DNA of 64,000 nucleotides from Dolichospermum sp. FACHB-1091 (GCF_014697585.1 NZ_JACJSB010000010.1:82298-146297), one strand, 5' to 3'; numbered from the stretch's first letter, positions 8,822-18,135 are shown. A program made the numbers and translations. Notes: generated by a model not told the origin, from the sequence alone.

Positions 8822-9031
8822 TTACTTTGCTTTAGCAGCAGGTGCTGCTACTTCGATTAATTCATCTACAGCAAAGTTGTTAGTATTAACACCAGAGTAG
8901 TTAACTTTGTCAAATCTGACAATTACAGGGTATTTGATGGCGCTTTTTTCAATAGAAGCGACTGTACCAACTTCCTGAAACCAGTAGGACTCAGGACGGA
9001 GAATACGTACCTTAGAACCACGTTGAACCAT
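8822..9031 (-). CDS. psaE: Photosystem I reaction centre subunit IV (PsaE)
   Basis: The 69-residue protein begins [20 protein letters not shown] and contains [20 protein letters not shown], the SH3-like fold of PsaE. An Ala/Lys tail follows ([10 protein letters not shown]). PsaE sits on the stromal side of photosystem I, helps bind ferredoxin and supports cyclic electron flow. Length is normal for cyanobacteria. The start ATG is preceded by AAGGGAAG, a good ribosome-binding site. Photosystem genes psaF, psaJ and psaL lie 7.6 kb away. Confidence 0.97.
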   Translation of the reverse strand: MVQRGSKVRILRPESYWFQEVGTVASIEKSAIKYPVIVRFDKVNYSGVNTNNFAVDELIEVAAPAAKAK

Positions 9032-9242
9032 GATGTATCTTCCCTTTTGAAGAATGAATGCCGTAAATTAGGGCTGATTGTTCTCACTCTACAACAACAG
9101 AGGCGTGTCCTTGGGTTTTGTTAAGTTATTTGTCAAATCGGTCGCTTTTCATGGGTAATGAGTTGTGAATCTTGTCAATAACCTCTTGACATAGTAGGCA
9201 TAATAGGGTAAGTTCATTGGCGAACACTTCTTGTAAAATGTT

Positions 9243-9830
9243 TCATGTCCTACTTAATACAAAAACGCTACCTTCGTTACCCCTGGCAATACGGAGATCA
9301 TCATCTAGATAAGTGATATCTAACCAACCTTGTTGTTGTTGACTTTGAATGGGAAAATCAAAACCTAGTTTATTTTGAAAATGTCCAGATTCAATTTGTT
9401 GGACAAAATTCCCTGGTGTTGTATAGCCAATTAAACGCTGTAAACCAATGATAGAACGCTGGAATTTAACCTGTACACGAGATTGTGATACTGGTGTAAA
9501 TTTAGCAGCAACGCTGACTAATCCCTCTAAGGCAGGAATACCGTAAATCTCAGCTATGTTATAAACACTGTTAGTTTCTACCCGAATACATTGGTAAATC
9601 TGACCGAGTTGAAAAAATGGCAGACGATCTATGTTTAATAAAGCCTTGCTTGTAGTGTATAGTAGTCGCCAGTCGCCTTCTAGTAAATTACTAGCTAATG
9701 GACGTGGTGTAGGATTAAAATCTTCTAGGTTAGCGATCGCTGCTAAAATAGCTTGTTGTTGTCCTGAATTGACCAACAAACCGCGATTTGTGCCAGCAAC
9801 TATATCTATGAGATTTGACTTACCTATCAT
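9243..9830 (-). CDS. PAP/fibrillin family protein
   Basis: The 195-residue soluble protein shows the plastid-lipid-associated (PAP/fibrillin) pattern: LLEGDWRLLYTTSKALL near the N-terminus, a central beta-barrel-like stretch with QIYQCIRV, and a C-terminal DITYLDDDLRIARGNEGSVFVL. In cyanobacteria these proteins associate with thylakoid lipids and respond to light stress. The start ATG fits the family. It stands alone, divergent from the DUF3134 gene. Confidence 0.85.
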   Translation of the reverse strand: MIGKSNLIDIVAGTNRGLLVNSGQQQAILAAIANLEDFNPTPRPLASNLLEGDWRLLYTTSKALLNIDRLPFFQLGQIYQCIRVETNSVYNIAEIYGIPALEGLVSVAAKFTPVSQSRVQVKFQRSIIGLQRLIGYTTPGNFVQQIESGHFQNKLGFDFPIQSQQQQGWLDITYLDDDLRIARGNEGSVFVLSRT

Positions 9831-10097
9831 TGTTTTTTACCTCAAGAGTATACATAATGAAACAGTATCAAGGAGATATAGATGTCCCCTATCTATAAGC
9901 ATACAACTCTAAAATCTGAACTTTTTAGCCACTATTTCCTAATTAAGTGAATAACTCCAGGGAAAGGATAAAAATTTTGTTTATTTTGTTTAATTCGGAT
10001 AAAGCAATTAAAGAGTTGAATGAAGGATAAAATAACTCGTATCAAATGATAGACTGTTAATGTCTAGTTAGATAAACTCTTAGGTGTATTTGTTGAT

Positions 10098-10337
10098 ATG
10101 TTAGATTCTCCCCTACGTGAAGCGCCCAGAAACCAGCGAGCAGAGGTTATTCCCGTCAAACAGGAATCCTCAATGTTAGACTGGTTACGACTAAGTGGCC
10201 GACTGATATCCCGTGAAGTCCATGAAACAGACTCCCCGGAAGATGTAGAAGTAATATCCGATTTTCTGATCGCAGACGACGGAATTGGTGATATTGATTA
10301 CGATGACGACGATGATATAACTATTGATGAAGATTAG
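10098..10337 (+). CDS. Small acidic DUF3134-like protein
   Basis: The 79-residue protein begins MLDSPLREAPRNQRAEVIPV, contains SSMLDWLRLSGRLISRE, and ends in a very acidic Asp-rich tail (about 12 Asp/Glu in the last 17 residues). This matches a short family restricted to cyanobacteria that I recall as DUF3134. No function is known. mraY follows after 90 bp on the same strand, but no functional link is evident. Confidence 0.7.
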   Translation: MLDSPLREAPRNQRAEVIPVKQESSMLDWLRLSGRLISREVHETDSPEDVEVISDFLIADDGIGDIDYDDDDDITIDED

Positions 10338-10427
10338 GTGTGGGTATTTTGGGAACTAGGGACCCCAAATATTGTCAATATTGTTTGATTTAGGTTTTTT
10401 GTAAGTGTGGAGTGAAGGATTTTTTTT

Positions 10428-11534
10428 GTGGACGCTAAGTTTAAATTATCTTCTAACCAAGGTTTGAATTTTTCAGGAATTAGGTTAGCATCAATGCTAA
10501 CAATGTTACTAACTACAACTTCCTTGATTTTGGATTGGGTGGGGCAGAGGAATCCCTGGTATAATACCTCCTTAACCTTGCCTCTTTTCTTGTCTGCTGT
10601 AATTGTGGGTATCCTTGGCCAGCAGGTAATACCTATTTTACAAGCACTAAAAACCGGGCAAATTATCCGGGAAGATGGACCGCAAGCTCATTTAAAAAAA
10701 GCAGGAACTCCAACGATGGGGGGTATATTTTTTATACCTGTAGCTGTGGTAGTTGCTTGTATACTATCTAACTTTTCTCAAGATGTAGTTGCCGTTTCTG
10801 CTTTAACTCTGAGTTACGGTTTAATTGGTTGGTTAGACGACTGGCAAATTTTGCGGCGTAAATCAAATAAAGGCATATCTCCTAAGACGAAATTGGCTTT
10901 ACAAGTTATCTTTGGGGCGCTGTTTTGTTTCTGGCTCATGCTTAAAGGTGATTTTAGCATAACTAATATCCATTTGCCTTGGGCGGCTTTATCCTTGCCT
11001 TTAGGACTGTTGTTTTGGCCGCTAGCGGGTTTTGTCTTAGTCGCGGAGAGCAATGCTACTAATTTAACAGATGGTGTGGATGGTTTAGCAGCCGGAACAG
11101 TAGCGATCGCTATTTTCGCATTGGGTGTGATCATTGCTCCAACTTCTCCCGACTTGATGGTTTTTTGTGCTGCTGTCAGTGGTAGCTGCTTAGGGTTTCT
11201 AGCCTATAACCGCAACCCAGCTACTGTTTTCATGGGTGATACTGGTTCTTTAGCCCTGGGTGGGGCTTTAGCTGCTGTCGCACTCCTGACAAATTCTTTA
11301 GTATCATTGTTTATCCTGAGTGGGATTTTCTTTGTAGAAACCCTTTCTGTCATGGCTCAAGTCAGTTATTATAAAGCGACCAAAGGACCAGACGGTAAGG
11401 GTAAGCGATTATTTAAAATGGCTCCTTTACATCATCATTTAGAATTAACTGGTTGGTCAGAATTACAAGTAGTGGCAGTTTTTTATATGATTGCTGCTGT
11501 TCTCGCTTTTGTTTGTATTATGTGCATAAAATAA
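10428..11534 (+). CDS. mraY: Phospho-N-acetylmuramoyl-pentapeptide transferase (MraY)
   Basis: A GTG start preceded by GAAGGA gives 368 residues. The protein has about ten membrane helices and the catalytic motifs of MraY: NLTDGVDGLA, FMGDTGSLALGG and MAPLHHHLE. It transfers phospho-MurNAc-pentapeptide to undecaprenyl phosphate to make lipid I at the inner face of the plasma membrane. It is not in a mur/dcw operon here, as is usual in cyanobacteria. Confidence 0.97.
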   Translation: MDAKFKLSSNQGLNFSGIRLASMLTMLLTTTSLILDWVGQRNPWYNTSLTLPLFLSAVIVGILGQQVIPILQALKTGQIIREDGPQAHLKKAGTPTMGGIFFIPVAVVVACILSNFSQDVVAVSALTLSYGLIGWLDDWQILRRKSNKGISPKTKLALQVIFGALFCFWLMLKGDFSITNIHLPWAALSLPLGLLFWPLAGFVLVAESNATNLTDGVDGLAAGTVAIAIFALGVIIAPTSPDLMVFCAAVSGSCLGFLAYNRNPATVFMGDTGSLALGGALAAVALLTNSLVSLFILSGIFFVETLSVMAQVSYYKATKGPDGKGKRLFKMAPLHHHLELTGWSELQVVAVFYMIAAVLAFVCIMCIK

Positions 11535-11671
11535 CCAAATTTAATCATCAGATTTTTCAGGAAAACCAGGAAAACAAATTCAAAACCTCCAAATTTGGGG
11601 GTTATTTTGTCGCTAGGGAGGATAATTGCGAAAAGATTTCGGTTCTTCAGGTTTTGTGGTTTAAGTCAAAT

Positions 11672-12193
11672 TTAATGGGACAAATTTCCTGTAACCTGTT
11701 TGACTAAATGCACCAATTCCGGTAAAATCAACTTTTCCATACCCAGTCGCACAGCATGACTAGAACCAGGAAGAGAAAAGATGATTTTATTTTTATAAAT
11801 ACCTGCTACAGCACGGGAAGCTATAGCCCGTGAACCAATTTCTTGATAACTTAAAAACCGGAATAATTCCCCAAATCCTGGTAAAGTTTTTTCTAATAAA
11901 TTTTCTAAGGTATCATAAGTAGTGTCTCTGGGAGCAATTCCCGTTCCCCCATTAAAAATTACAGCCTTGATACAAGGATATGCAGCTAAAACTTCCATCT
12001 GGGCTGTAATTTCTCTTGACTCATCTTTGATAATCTGATACAATTCCACAATGTGATGGTCAGATAAAAGTAGTTCTTTAATTAATTGACCACTTTTATC
12101 TGTATCTGGGGAACGGGTATCACTGACGGTAATAACTGCACAATTTACAGAAATTTCTTCTGTATTTGCGTGTGGTTTAAATTCCATAGACAT
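11672..12193 (-). CDS. moaB: Molybdenum cofactor biosynthesis protein MoaB/Mog family
   Basis: The 173-residue protein has the MPT-binding fold: CAVITVSDTRSPDTDKSG, VIFNGGTGIAPRDTTYDT with the GGTG motif, and FSLPGSSHAVRLGMEKLILPEL. It acts in the adenylation step of molybdopterin or a related role. The ~90 bp encoding its first 30 residues, with its upstream DNA, is repeated directly upstream (see 12302). Confidence 0.92.
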   Translation of the reverse strand: MSMEFKPHANTEEISVNCAVITVSDTRSPDTDKSGQLIKELLLSDHHIVELYQIIKDESREITAQMEVLAAYPCIKAVIFNGGTGIAPRDTTYDTLENLLEKTLPGFGELFRFLSYQEIGSRAIASRAVAGIYKNKIIFSLPGSSHAVRLGMEKLILPELVHLVKQVTGNLSH

Positions 12194-12301
12194 TTTAAAT
12201 TTCAGTCAATGTTCCTGTTCCCTGTTAAGAGTTCCCTGTTAAGAGTTCCCTGTTAAGAGTTCCCTGTTAAGAGTTCCCTACCCTCACAGACAACTTTTTC
12301 A
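12102..12301. repeat. Tandem duplication unit 1 (moaB 5' end plus upstream)
   Basis: This 200-bp unit covers the first ~30 codons of moaB and its upstream region, including a run of the 14-mer GTTCCCTGTTAAGA and a CCTCACAGACAAC segment. It is followed immediately by a second copy with only single-base differences in the coding part. Confidence 0.85.
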
Positions 12302-12546
12302 GTATCTGGGGAACGAGTATCACTGACGGTAATAACTGCACAATTTACAGAAATTTCTTCTGTATTTGCGTGTGGTTTAAATTCCATAGACATTTTAAAT
12401 TTCAGTCAATGTTCCTGTTCCCTGTTAAGAGTTCCCTGTTAAGAGTTCCCTGTTCCCTGTTAAGAGTTCCCTGTTAAGAGTTCCCTGTTAAGAGTTCCCT
12501 GTTAAGAGTTCCCTGTTCCCTACCCTCACAGACAACTTTTTCAGTA
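12302..12546. repeat. Tandem duplication unit 2 (moaB 5' fragment, expanded GTTCCCT repeats)
   Basis: This is a second copy of the preceding unit. Bases 12302-12393 repeat the moaB N-terminus without the rest of the gene, so this is a gene fragment. The following GTTCCCT/GTTCCCTGTTAAGA array is longer than in unit 1, which explains the 245-bp length. The copy now separates moaB from its original upstream DNA and fills the gap to psb28. Confidence 0.85.
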
Positions 12547-12554
12547 AACCCTAA

Positions 12555-12890
12555 TTAAGATTTACTTAATCCTAGTCCATTTTCTTCAGCATAACGATTC
12601 ATAAACCGCATAAACCGATCCCATTCTTCTTTAGACTGCATAACATAAACTGCTTCTAAAGATTCTGGTTTACCGTTGACAAATTTACCCTGAACTGCAC
12701 TAATTTTGATTTCCCCTTCTTCGTCAATTAAATAAAGTCCAGTAGGTTCGATTTTACCGTCTTGTGCCAAGATATCAGGATTGGTGAAGGTAAATGTTGC
12801 TGTACTACTATCACCTGCTTTTGCTCTTGTCAAGCGGACATCTGGAACTACTGTTTCCTCAATACCTCTAGCAAACTGAATTTTCGCCAT
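12555..12890 (-). CDS. psb28: Photosystem II assembly factor Psb28
   Basis: ATG 12890 is chosen because MAKIQFARGIEETVVPDVRL is the normal Psb28 start; an in-frame start at 13067 would overlap the divergent phosphatase gene. The 111-residue protein carries FTFTNPDIL, TGLYLIDEEGEI and MRFMNRYAEENGLGLSKS. Psb28 binds the cytoplasmic face of CP47 in photosystem II assembly and repair intermediates. Length is normal. It is divergent from the alkaline phosphatase gene with 79 bp between starts. Confidence 0.95.
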   Translation of the reverse strand: MAKIQFARGIEETVVPDVRLTRAKAGDSSTATFTFTNPDILAQDGKIEPTGLYLIDEEGEIKISAVQGKFVNGKPESLEAVYVMQSKEEWDRFMRFMNRYAEENGLGLSKS

Positions 12891-12969
12891 GATAAATAAA
12901 TCTAAAGTTTTGATTGCATTTTTTAGTATTCTCTCATTATAGAGTAATTTTATAACGGGCATTTTACCA

Positions 12970-14733
12970 ATGGTCATCAAATCTAGTTCACAACTTCGAT
13001 ATAAACGTCGTTTATTATCTATAGCATTGATCATTGTAGCTGGTATATTAATTACCCTGATTAACAATTCTCAAGCAGCTACACCTGTCACAAAAACTAA
13101 AAACGTGATTCTGATGATTGGGGACGGTATGGGCTGGGAAATGGCTCGTGCTGGGGCTATAGCGCAAGGATATAATTACAATTCTGGTCGGGGGGAAGGA
13201 TTAAGTTTTCAAACTTTGGAGAATTATGCTCTCGCTACCACCTATGGTACTACCATTGCTCCTGGTAATGGAGTTTTCAGTACAAATAACTCCGCATTAT
13301 CTGGTTCTAATCCGATTACAGGCGCTAGTCCCATTTTACCAGGGTTTAAATTCCAACCGCAATTTAATCCCGGAAATACACCATCTGGAGGGGGGAAAAA
13401 TCTTCATCCCAATGCGGTCGGTAATTTGGTAGGTTATGATCCTCAACGGGGGGGAATAAATCCTTGGACACCTGGTAATGATCCTGAATATATTAAGTAT
13501 AGTTATCCTGATTCGGCTAATACAGCAACTACTTTGTATACGGGAGTAAAAAGCTATAATAACGCTATTTCCGTTGATATTTTTGAAAAACCCTTAGAAA
13601 CTATTCTGAAAACTGCGGCTGATCATGGTAAATCTACGGGAATTGTGACATCTGTTCCTGTAGATCATGCGACACCGGGAGCAGCAGCAGCTAATGTTAA
13701 TCGTCGCAATAAATATGATGGTGATTACCCGACCTTAGATAATATTCTCCAGCAGGAACTTCGTATATATCAACCAACGGTAATTTTAGGTGGTGGTCAT
13801 CCGCTTACGGGTGCTAATAGTCAACCTTTACCTACGGGTGTAGAACCTCCGACTAAATTTGAATATATCACCAAAACGACTTATAGAGAGTTGAGTAAGA
13901 ACCCCAATCAAAACCGTTATGATTACACATTTTTAGAAAGAGGAAAAGATGCGGCTGAAAAATTAGCGATGACTGCGGCTAAATTAGATCCAAATCGGGG
14001 CGATCGCCTGTTAGGATTATATGGAGCTAGGGGACAAGAGGGAAATCTGCCTATAAGTACGGCCAATGGAGATTATAGTAATACGGGTTTGAGTATTTTT
14101 TCTCTGTTTGGTTCTCAAGGAAAAAACCCGGATACAGTTCGGCCTTTGCTGGTTGGAGAAACTGATAAATCTTTTATAGCCAAAGAAATTAATGAAAATC
14201 CCACACTCAAGGATTTAACTAAAGCCGCTTTAGCAGTTTTATCAAAAGATAAAGATGGATTTTGGTTAATGGTAGAAGGTGGTGATATTGATTGGGCTGC
14301 CCATGATGATAATCTAGATAATATGATTGGGACAGTATTGGATTTTGACAAAGCTGTAAAAACGACAATTGACTGGATTAAAAATAATGGTGGTTGGGAA
14401 AATAATCTGCTCATTGTCACTGCTGATCATGATCATTATCTGACTTTAAATCCTAACTTTTCTGAATTACTCAAAGAAAAAGATGCAGAAACTTTAACCG
14501 CTGAATCTGATTCTCTAAAAGCGGGTCATTTTTGGGGTTCTAATCCTCAGATTAAATATGGTTGGGGAAATCATAGTAATCGTCCAGTTCCTGTGTATTA
14601 TCAAGGTAAAGGTTCAGAAGTTTTAACTAATTCTGTGGGTAAGGGTTTCCGGCTTTATGGTTATGATATTCCTGGTATTGGGGGTTTAAGCGACCAAATT
14701 CACATTTATCAAACTCAGCGAAAAGCAATTTAG
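12970..14733 (+). CDS. Secreted PhoA-family alkaline phosphatase with large insertion
   Basis: The 587-residue precursor has a signal peptide (RRLLSIALIIVAGILITL, then NNSQAA). Metal and catalytic motifs follow: ILMIGDGMGWEMA, the nucleophile region PDSANTATTLYTG with Ser182, VTSVPVDHATPGAA, EGGDIDWAAHDDN and TADHDHY, with a last metal His in GWGNHSN. It hydrolyses phosphate monoesters in the periplasm or outside the cell. About 130 residues separate DGMG from the DSA motif, against about 50 in the E. coli enzyme; the insert is rich in Gly, Asn and Pro. A Pho box was not recognised. Confidence 0.92.
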   Translation: MVIKSSSQLRYKRRLLSIALIIVAGILITLINNSQAATPVTKTKNVILMIGDGMGWEMARAGAIAQGYNYNSGRGEGLSFQTLENYALATTYGTTIAPGNGVFSTNNSALSGSNPITGASPILPGFKFQPQFNPGNTPSGGGKNLHPNAVGNLVGYDPQRGGINPWTPGNDPEYIKYSYPDSANTATTLYTGVKSYNNAISVDIFEKPLETILKTAADHGKSTGIVTSVPVDHATPGAAAANVNRRNKYDGDYPTLDNILQQELRIYQPTVILGGGHPLTGANSQPLPTGVEPPTKFEYITKTTYRELSKNPNQNRYDYTFLERGKDAAEKLAMTAAKLDPNRGDRLLGLYGARGQEGNLPISTANGDYSNTGLSIFSLFGSQGKNPDTVRPLLVGETDKSFIAKEINENPTLKDLTKAALAVLSKDKDGFWLMVEGGDIDWAAHDDNLDNMIGTVLDFDKAVKTTIDWIKNNGGWENNLLIVTADHDHYLTLNPNFSELLKEKDAETLTAESDSLKAGHFWGSNPQIKYGWGNHSNRPVPVYYQGKGSEVLTNSVGKGFRLYGYDIPGIGGLSDQIHIYQTQRKAI

Positions 14734-14741
14734 AATTTAGT

Positions 14742-14832
14742 AGGACTTACGCACAAGTCACGGAATAATGAACCACGAAGGAGCGAAGATAACGAAGAAA
14801 AGAGGGTTTGAGAGGTATTTTGCGTAAGTCCT
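14742..14832. mobile_element. MITE-like element, AGGACTTACGCA family (copy 2)
   Basis: A 91-bp element starting AGGACTTACGCA and ending TGCGTAAGTCCT, a perfect 12-bp inverted repeat, 8 bp after the phosphatase stop codon. Its interior is nearly the reverse complement of the copy at 30924, so it has the same sequence in the opposite orientation. Confidence 0.8.
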
Positions 14833-14952
14833 GTTTAGAATACTGTTGACGGGTAACTGTTCCCTGCTCCCTGCTCCCTAGCCTCAGAGGATGTTTTAAA
14901 AGTTTTTAATGTATAAATAAGCCCCTCTCGTAAACCTCTCAAGTATTAATGT

Positions 14953-15081
14953 AAGTTGCTAGTTAGGTAAATTGTCAGAATCAGGATGTCTAGGATTAAA
15001 GGATGAACAGGATCAAACCAGAGCTTTTATTACTTATTACCAATTACCCATTACCGGCCTCAATGAGATAACTAGCAACTT
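14953..15081. mobile_element. Possible MITE with AAGTTGCTAGTTA ends
   Basis: A 129-bp stretch is bounded by AAGTTGCTAGTTA and its exact complement TAACTAGCAACTT (13 bp), with no open frame. Only one copy is in the window, so mobility is not proved. The rest of the 14833-15289 gap holds GTTCCCTGCTCCCT repeats and low-complexity DNA, and no gene is seen. Confidence 0.5.
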
Positions 15082-15289
15082 GAGTTATTAAATGTTATTC
15101 CTTTTCCCTCTCCTCTTAAAAGAGGGCTAGGGAGAGGTAGGGAATGGGGAAAGAGGGATTAGATTTCTGGAGATTATCGGTTTCATCTAATACTTTTCAA
15201 ACAACCTCTCACAGATAACTTTTTCACCAAACCCTATATGTTTTCTTATATGTGTTCTTCTCCTAACTCCTTAACTAATTTAACTAATT

Positions 15290-16333
15290 TTAATTTTCGT
15301 ATAACTTCATGACTTGGTTCAGGGAGAGCCGGGAATGCACTCCTAATGTCATAGATGATCTATGACCACGGGAGAGGTGTTCAGCAGCAGCACAGCCAAT
15401 CATGGCCGCGTTGTCAGTGCAAAATTTTAGGGGGGGGAAAAGAACCCGCAAGTTATTTTTATTAGCTGCTGCTTGTAAATGCTTTCTGAGTCCACTATTT
15501 GCTGCTACACCACCGCCTACCGTAATAGTGTCTAGTTTATAATTAAGGGCGCAAGCGATCGCTCTTTTCGTCAGCGATCGCGCTATAGTATCCTGAAAAC
15601 TAGCCACTATATCCGCTATTGGTACTTCTTTACCCTCTTTTTCCAATTGTTGCACTAAACGTAATACTGCTGTCTTTAATCCGCTAAAGCTACAATCATA
15701 AGAATGATAACCCCCACCTGGTAAAGAAATTTTTCCCTCCGGTAATATAAAAGCTTGGGGATCACCGATTTGTGATAGTTGATCAATTATTGGTCCGCCG
15801 GGATAACCCAATTTTAATAACCGCGCTACTTTATCAAAAGCTTCACCGGCTGCATCATCACGGGTTTCCCCCAGAGTTTCGTATATACCATAATCTTTGA
15901 CATAAATCAAGCTTGTGTGACCCCCGGAAACAAGTAAGCTAAGAAAGGGGGGATTTAAACTTGGCTCAGTCAAATAATTTGCACAAATGTGACCTTCCAG
16001 GTGATGTACTCCCAAAAAAGGCTTCTCATGTACCATAGCCAGGGTTTTGGCGGCTGTTAATCCCACCAGTAATGCCCCTACCAGTCCAGGCGCACAGGTG
16101 GCAGCTATACCATCAATTTGACTCCAGTTTAGATCACTAGAGGCGATCGCTTGTTCTATTTCATAATTCAGCGTTTCTAAATGCTGACGTGATGCTACCT
16201 CTGGGACTACACCACCATATTGTTGATGAACAGGAATTTGTGAAGTAACAATACTACTACAGACTTGACGATTGTTAATTATTGCAACAGCAGTTTCATC
16301 ACAACTGGTTTCAATAGCTAAAACGGTTGTCAT
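15290..16333 (-). CDS. tsaD: tRNA N6-adenosine threonylcarbamoyltransferase TsaD
   Basis: The 347-residue protein shows all TsaD marks: [13 protein letters not shown] at the N-terminus, metal ligands in [33 protein letters not shown] and [10 protein letters not shown]. It transfers the threonylcarbamoyl group to A37 of ANN-decoding tRNAs, together with TsaB and TsaE elsewhere. The length is standard. A heptamer repeat array lies directly before the start codon. Confidence 0.97.
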   Translation of the reverse strand: MTTVLAIETSCDETAVAIINNRQVCSSIVTSQIPVHQQYGGVVPEVASRQHLETLNYEIEQAIASSDLNWSQIDGIAATCAPGLVGALLVGLTAAKTLAMVHEKPFLGVHHLEGHICANYLTEPSLNPPFLSLLVSGGHTSLIYVKDYGIYETLGETRDDAAGEAFDKVARLLKLGYPGGPIIDQLSQIGDPQAFILPEGKISLPGGGYHSYDCSFSGLKTAVLRLVQQLEKEGKEVPIADIVASFQDTIARSLTKRAIACALNYKLDTITVGGGVAANSGLRKHLQAAANKNNLRVLFPPLKFCTDNAAMIGCAAAEHLSRGHRSSMTLGVHSRLSLNQVMKLYEN

Positions 16334-16341
16334 AATTGATT

Positions 16342-16413
16342 AGGGAATAGGGAATAGGGAATAGGGAATAGGGAACAGGGAACAGGGAACAGGGAATAGG
16401 GAATAGGGAATAG
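16342..16413. repeat. Heptanucleotide tandem array (GGGAATA/GGGAACA)
   Basis: About ten tandem 7-mers, GGGAATA with a central block of GGGAACA, lie between the divergent tsaD and psaF genes, 9 bp from the tsaD start codon. Similar arrays lie at 12223, 49763 and 51663. The array probably sits in the tsaD leader. Confidence 0.85.
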
Positions 16414-16587
16414 GTTACAGGTGACAACGGATAACGGACAACTGACGACTGACCAATATTCTCCCCTGCCTCTTTCCTATATTTTGATTGAGAAGCTTTA
16501 ACTTTTGTTGACTTAAACTTTACTCTATTCCCAGCCAAGAGTATGATAACTTCCTAGTTATCTAAAATAAAGACTGTACAAGCCGCT

Positions 16588-16618
16588 TCGTTTTGTACAA
16601 GGAACTTCTCGTTTTGTA
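16588..16618 (+). promoter_or_regulatory. psaF leader: direct repeat TCGTTTTGTA, 21-bp period
   Basis: Two exact copies of TCGTTTTGTA start at 16588 and 16609, exactly 21 bp apart (two helical turns), 19-50 bp before psaF and just before the ribosome-binding site AAAGGAAA. This spacing would suit a dimeric regulator or an RNA structure. It does not fit the HLR1/RpaB consensus well. The role is inference. Confidence 0.4.
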
Positions 16619-16636
16619 ACAAAAGGAAACAACTCC

Positions 16637-17131
16637 ATGACACGATTGTTTGCTTTGCTTTTGGCGATGACTCTTTGGTTCAATTTTGCTCCTCCAGCAC
16701 AAGCGCTAGGGGCTAACCTTGTACCTTGTAAAGACTCTCCCGCCTTTCAAGAGCTAGCACTAAATGCCCGCAATACCACCTCTGACCCCGAATCAGGTAA
16801 AAAGCGGTTTGAACGTTATTCTCAGGCTCTCTGTGGACCAGAAGGCTATCCCCACTTGATTGTAGATGGCAGCCTGAATCATGCTGGAGATTTCCTGATC
16901 CCTAGTATTCTTTTCCTCTACATTGCTGGTTGGATTGGTTGGGTAGGCCGTGCTTATTTACAAGCGATTAAAAACGGAGCTAATGCCGAACAAAAAGAAA
17001 TCCAAATTGATTTCGGTATTGCTCTACCTATTATCACCTCCGGTTTTGCTTGGCCAGCAGCAGCAATTAAGGAATTTCTCTCCGGCGAGCTAACAGCGAA
17101 AGATTCAGAAATTACCGTTTCGCCACGTTAA
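16637..17131 (+). CDS. psaF: Photosystem I reaction centre subunit III (PsaF)
   Basis: The 164-residue precursor has a signal peptide ([17 protein letters not shown], cleavage near PPAQALG) and mature start [32 protein letters not shown] and a membrane helix ([20 protein letters not shown]) follow. PsaF is the lumenal/transmembrane subunit that docks near plastocyanin or cytochrome c6 and antenna proteins. psaJ begins 39 bp downstream, so psaF-psaJ form an operon. The start has a good AAAGGAAA ribosome-binding site. Confidence 0.98.
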   Translation: MTRLFALLLAMTLWFNFAPPAQALGANLVPCKDSPAFQELALNARNTTSDPESGKKRFERYSQALCGPEGYPHLIVDGSLNHAGDFLIPSILFLYIAGWIGWVGRAYLQAIKNGANAEQKEIQIDFGIALPIITSGFAWPAAAIKEFLSGELTAKDSEITVSPR

Positions 17132-17170
17132 TTCACTTGTTTTCACTCACTTATTCTGGAGACTAAATTC

Positions 17171-17317
17171 ATGGCTGAAAAAGGTAACGAAACTAACTAC
17201 TTGATTACATTCATCTCCACTGCTCCCGTTGCGGCAACTATCTGGTTGACAATCACAGCAGGAATTTTGATTGAATTTAATCGCTTCTTCCCTGACCTAC
17301 TTTTTCACCCTCTATAG
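17171..17317 (+). CDS. psaJ: Photosystem I subunit IX (PsaJ)
   Basis: A 48-residue membrane protein, [17 protein letters not shown] at the start, one helix through [17 protein letters not shown], and the end [12 protein letters not shown]. This is PsaJ, a single-helix subunit beside PsaF in photosystem I. CTGGAGA precedes the ATG as the ribosome-binding site. It is co-transcribed with psaF (39-bp gap). Confidence 0.96.
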   Translation: MAEKGNETNYLITFISTAPVAATIWLTITAGILIEFNRFFPDLLFHPL

Positions 17318-17433
17318 GTTGAAAATACGGTTCATAAAAGCTAATTTACTTAGTTTTTGCTGGTAGATTGTCTGATTGAGTGATCAAACCGAATTAGGTA
17401 AAAGTATACCTCAAATCGGCGATCTTAACTAAT

Positions 17434-17480
17434 GTATGAAACTCGTTATGTTGTCGCTTGGAAAGCGGGTTTCATACTTT
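17434..17480 (+). terminator. Hairpin after psaFJ
   Basis: The arms GTATGAAACTCG and CGGGTTTCATAC pair over 12 bp with one mismatch, with a 20-nt loop, followed by TTT. It lies 117 bp after psaJ and 190 bp before psaL, and can end or attenuate the psaFJ transcript. The remaining parts of the 353-bp gap hold the psaL upstream region; no gene is seen there. Confidence 0.55.
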
Positions 17481-17670
17481 CCTTGATTAGAAAGTGGCAA
17501 AAGTAATTTTTCTGAACTTCCTCAATGGCAGTTTTCAGGGAAATTATTTTCTAATTTATTTCTAATATAGAAGTGCCAACTCTCTAATTTAAAGGCAAGC
17601 AGACAACATAACTCAAGCAGTAAGTTGATCAAAAACCAACAAGAGTGATTCAAGGAATCTAAAAATACTT

Positions 17671-18135
17671 ATGGCAATAGCAGCAGGACGTGATCCGCAA
17701 AAAGGCGATCTAGAAACCCCCATCAATTCCGCTCCTTTGGTGAAGTGGTTTATTAGCAACTTGCCAGCATACCGCGCTGGTTTAAATCCTTTTAGACGGG
17801 GTTTGGAAGTTGGTATGGCTCATGGATACTTGCTATTTGGACCTTTTGAAAAATTAGGTCCATTACGCAATGCCTCCAACGCTAACTTAGCTGGTTTATT
17901 GGGCAGTGTTGGCTTAGTTGTGATTTTAACAGCTTGCCTATCCTTATATGCAAATAGCAATCCTGATAAAGCCCTTGCTAGTATTGCTGTACCTAATCCT
18001 CCAGTTGATGCTTTCAACTCCAAGGAAAGCTGGAATAATTTCGCCAGTGCGTTCTTAATTGGTGGTATCGGTGGTGCAGTAGTCGCTTTCTTCTTGACAG
18101 CTAATTCTGGTTTAATCCAAGGTTTATTGGGCTAA
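17671..18135 (+). CDS. psaL: Photosystem I reaction centre subunit XI (PsaL)
   Basis: The 154-residue protein has the PsaL core (AGRDPQKGDLETPINSAPLV, RRGLEVGMAHGYLLFGPFEK, PLRNASNANLAGLLGSVGLV) and about three membrane helices, ending SGLIQGLLG. PsaL forms the contact surface of photosystem I oligomers. It is shorter at the N-terminus than the ~170-residue forms I recall, and no earlier in-frame start was found. The order psaF-psaJ-psaL without psaI matches heterocystous cyanobacteria, where photosystem I is often tetrameric. AAGGAAT precedes the start. Confidence 0.96.
   Translation: MAIAAGRDPQKGDLETPINSAPLVKWFISNLPAYRAGLNPFRRGLEVGMAHGYLLFGPFEKLGPLRNASNANLAGLLGSVGLVVILTACLSLYANSNPDKALASIAVPNPPVDAFNSKESWNNFASAFLIGGIGGAVVAFFLTANSGLIQGLLG

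Noticed and set aside
9882..9950. 22-residue open frame with a good ribosome-binding site (AAGGAG)
   Set aside because: No resemblance to a known leader or small protein and no conserved context was visible; too short to support.
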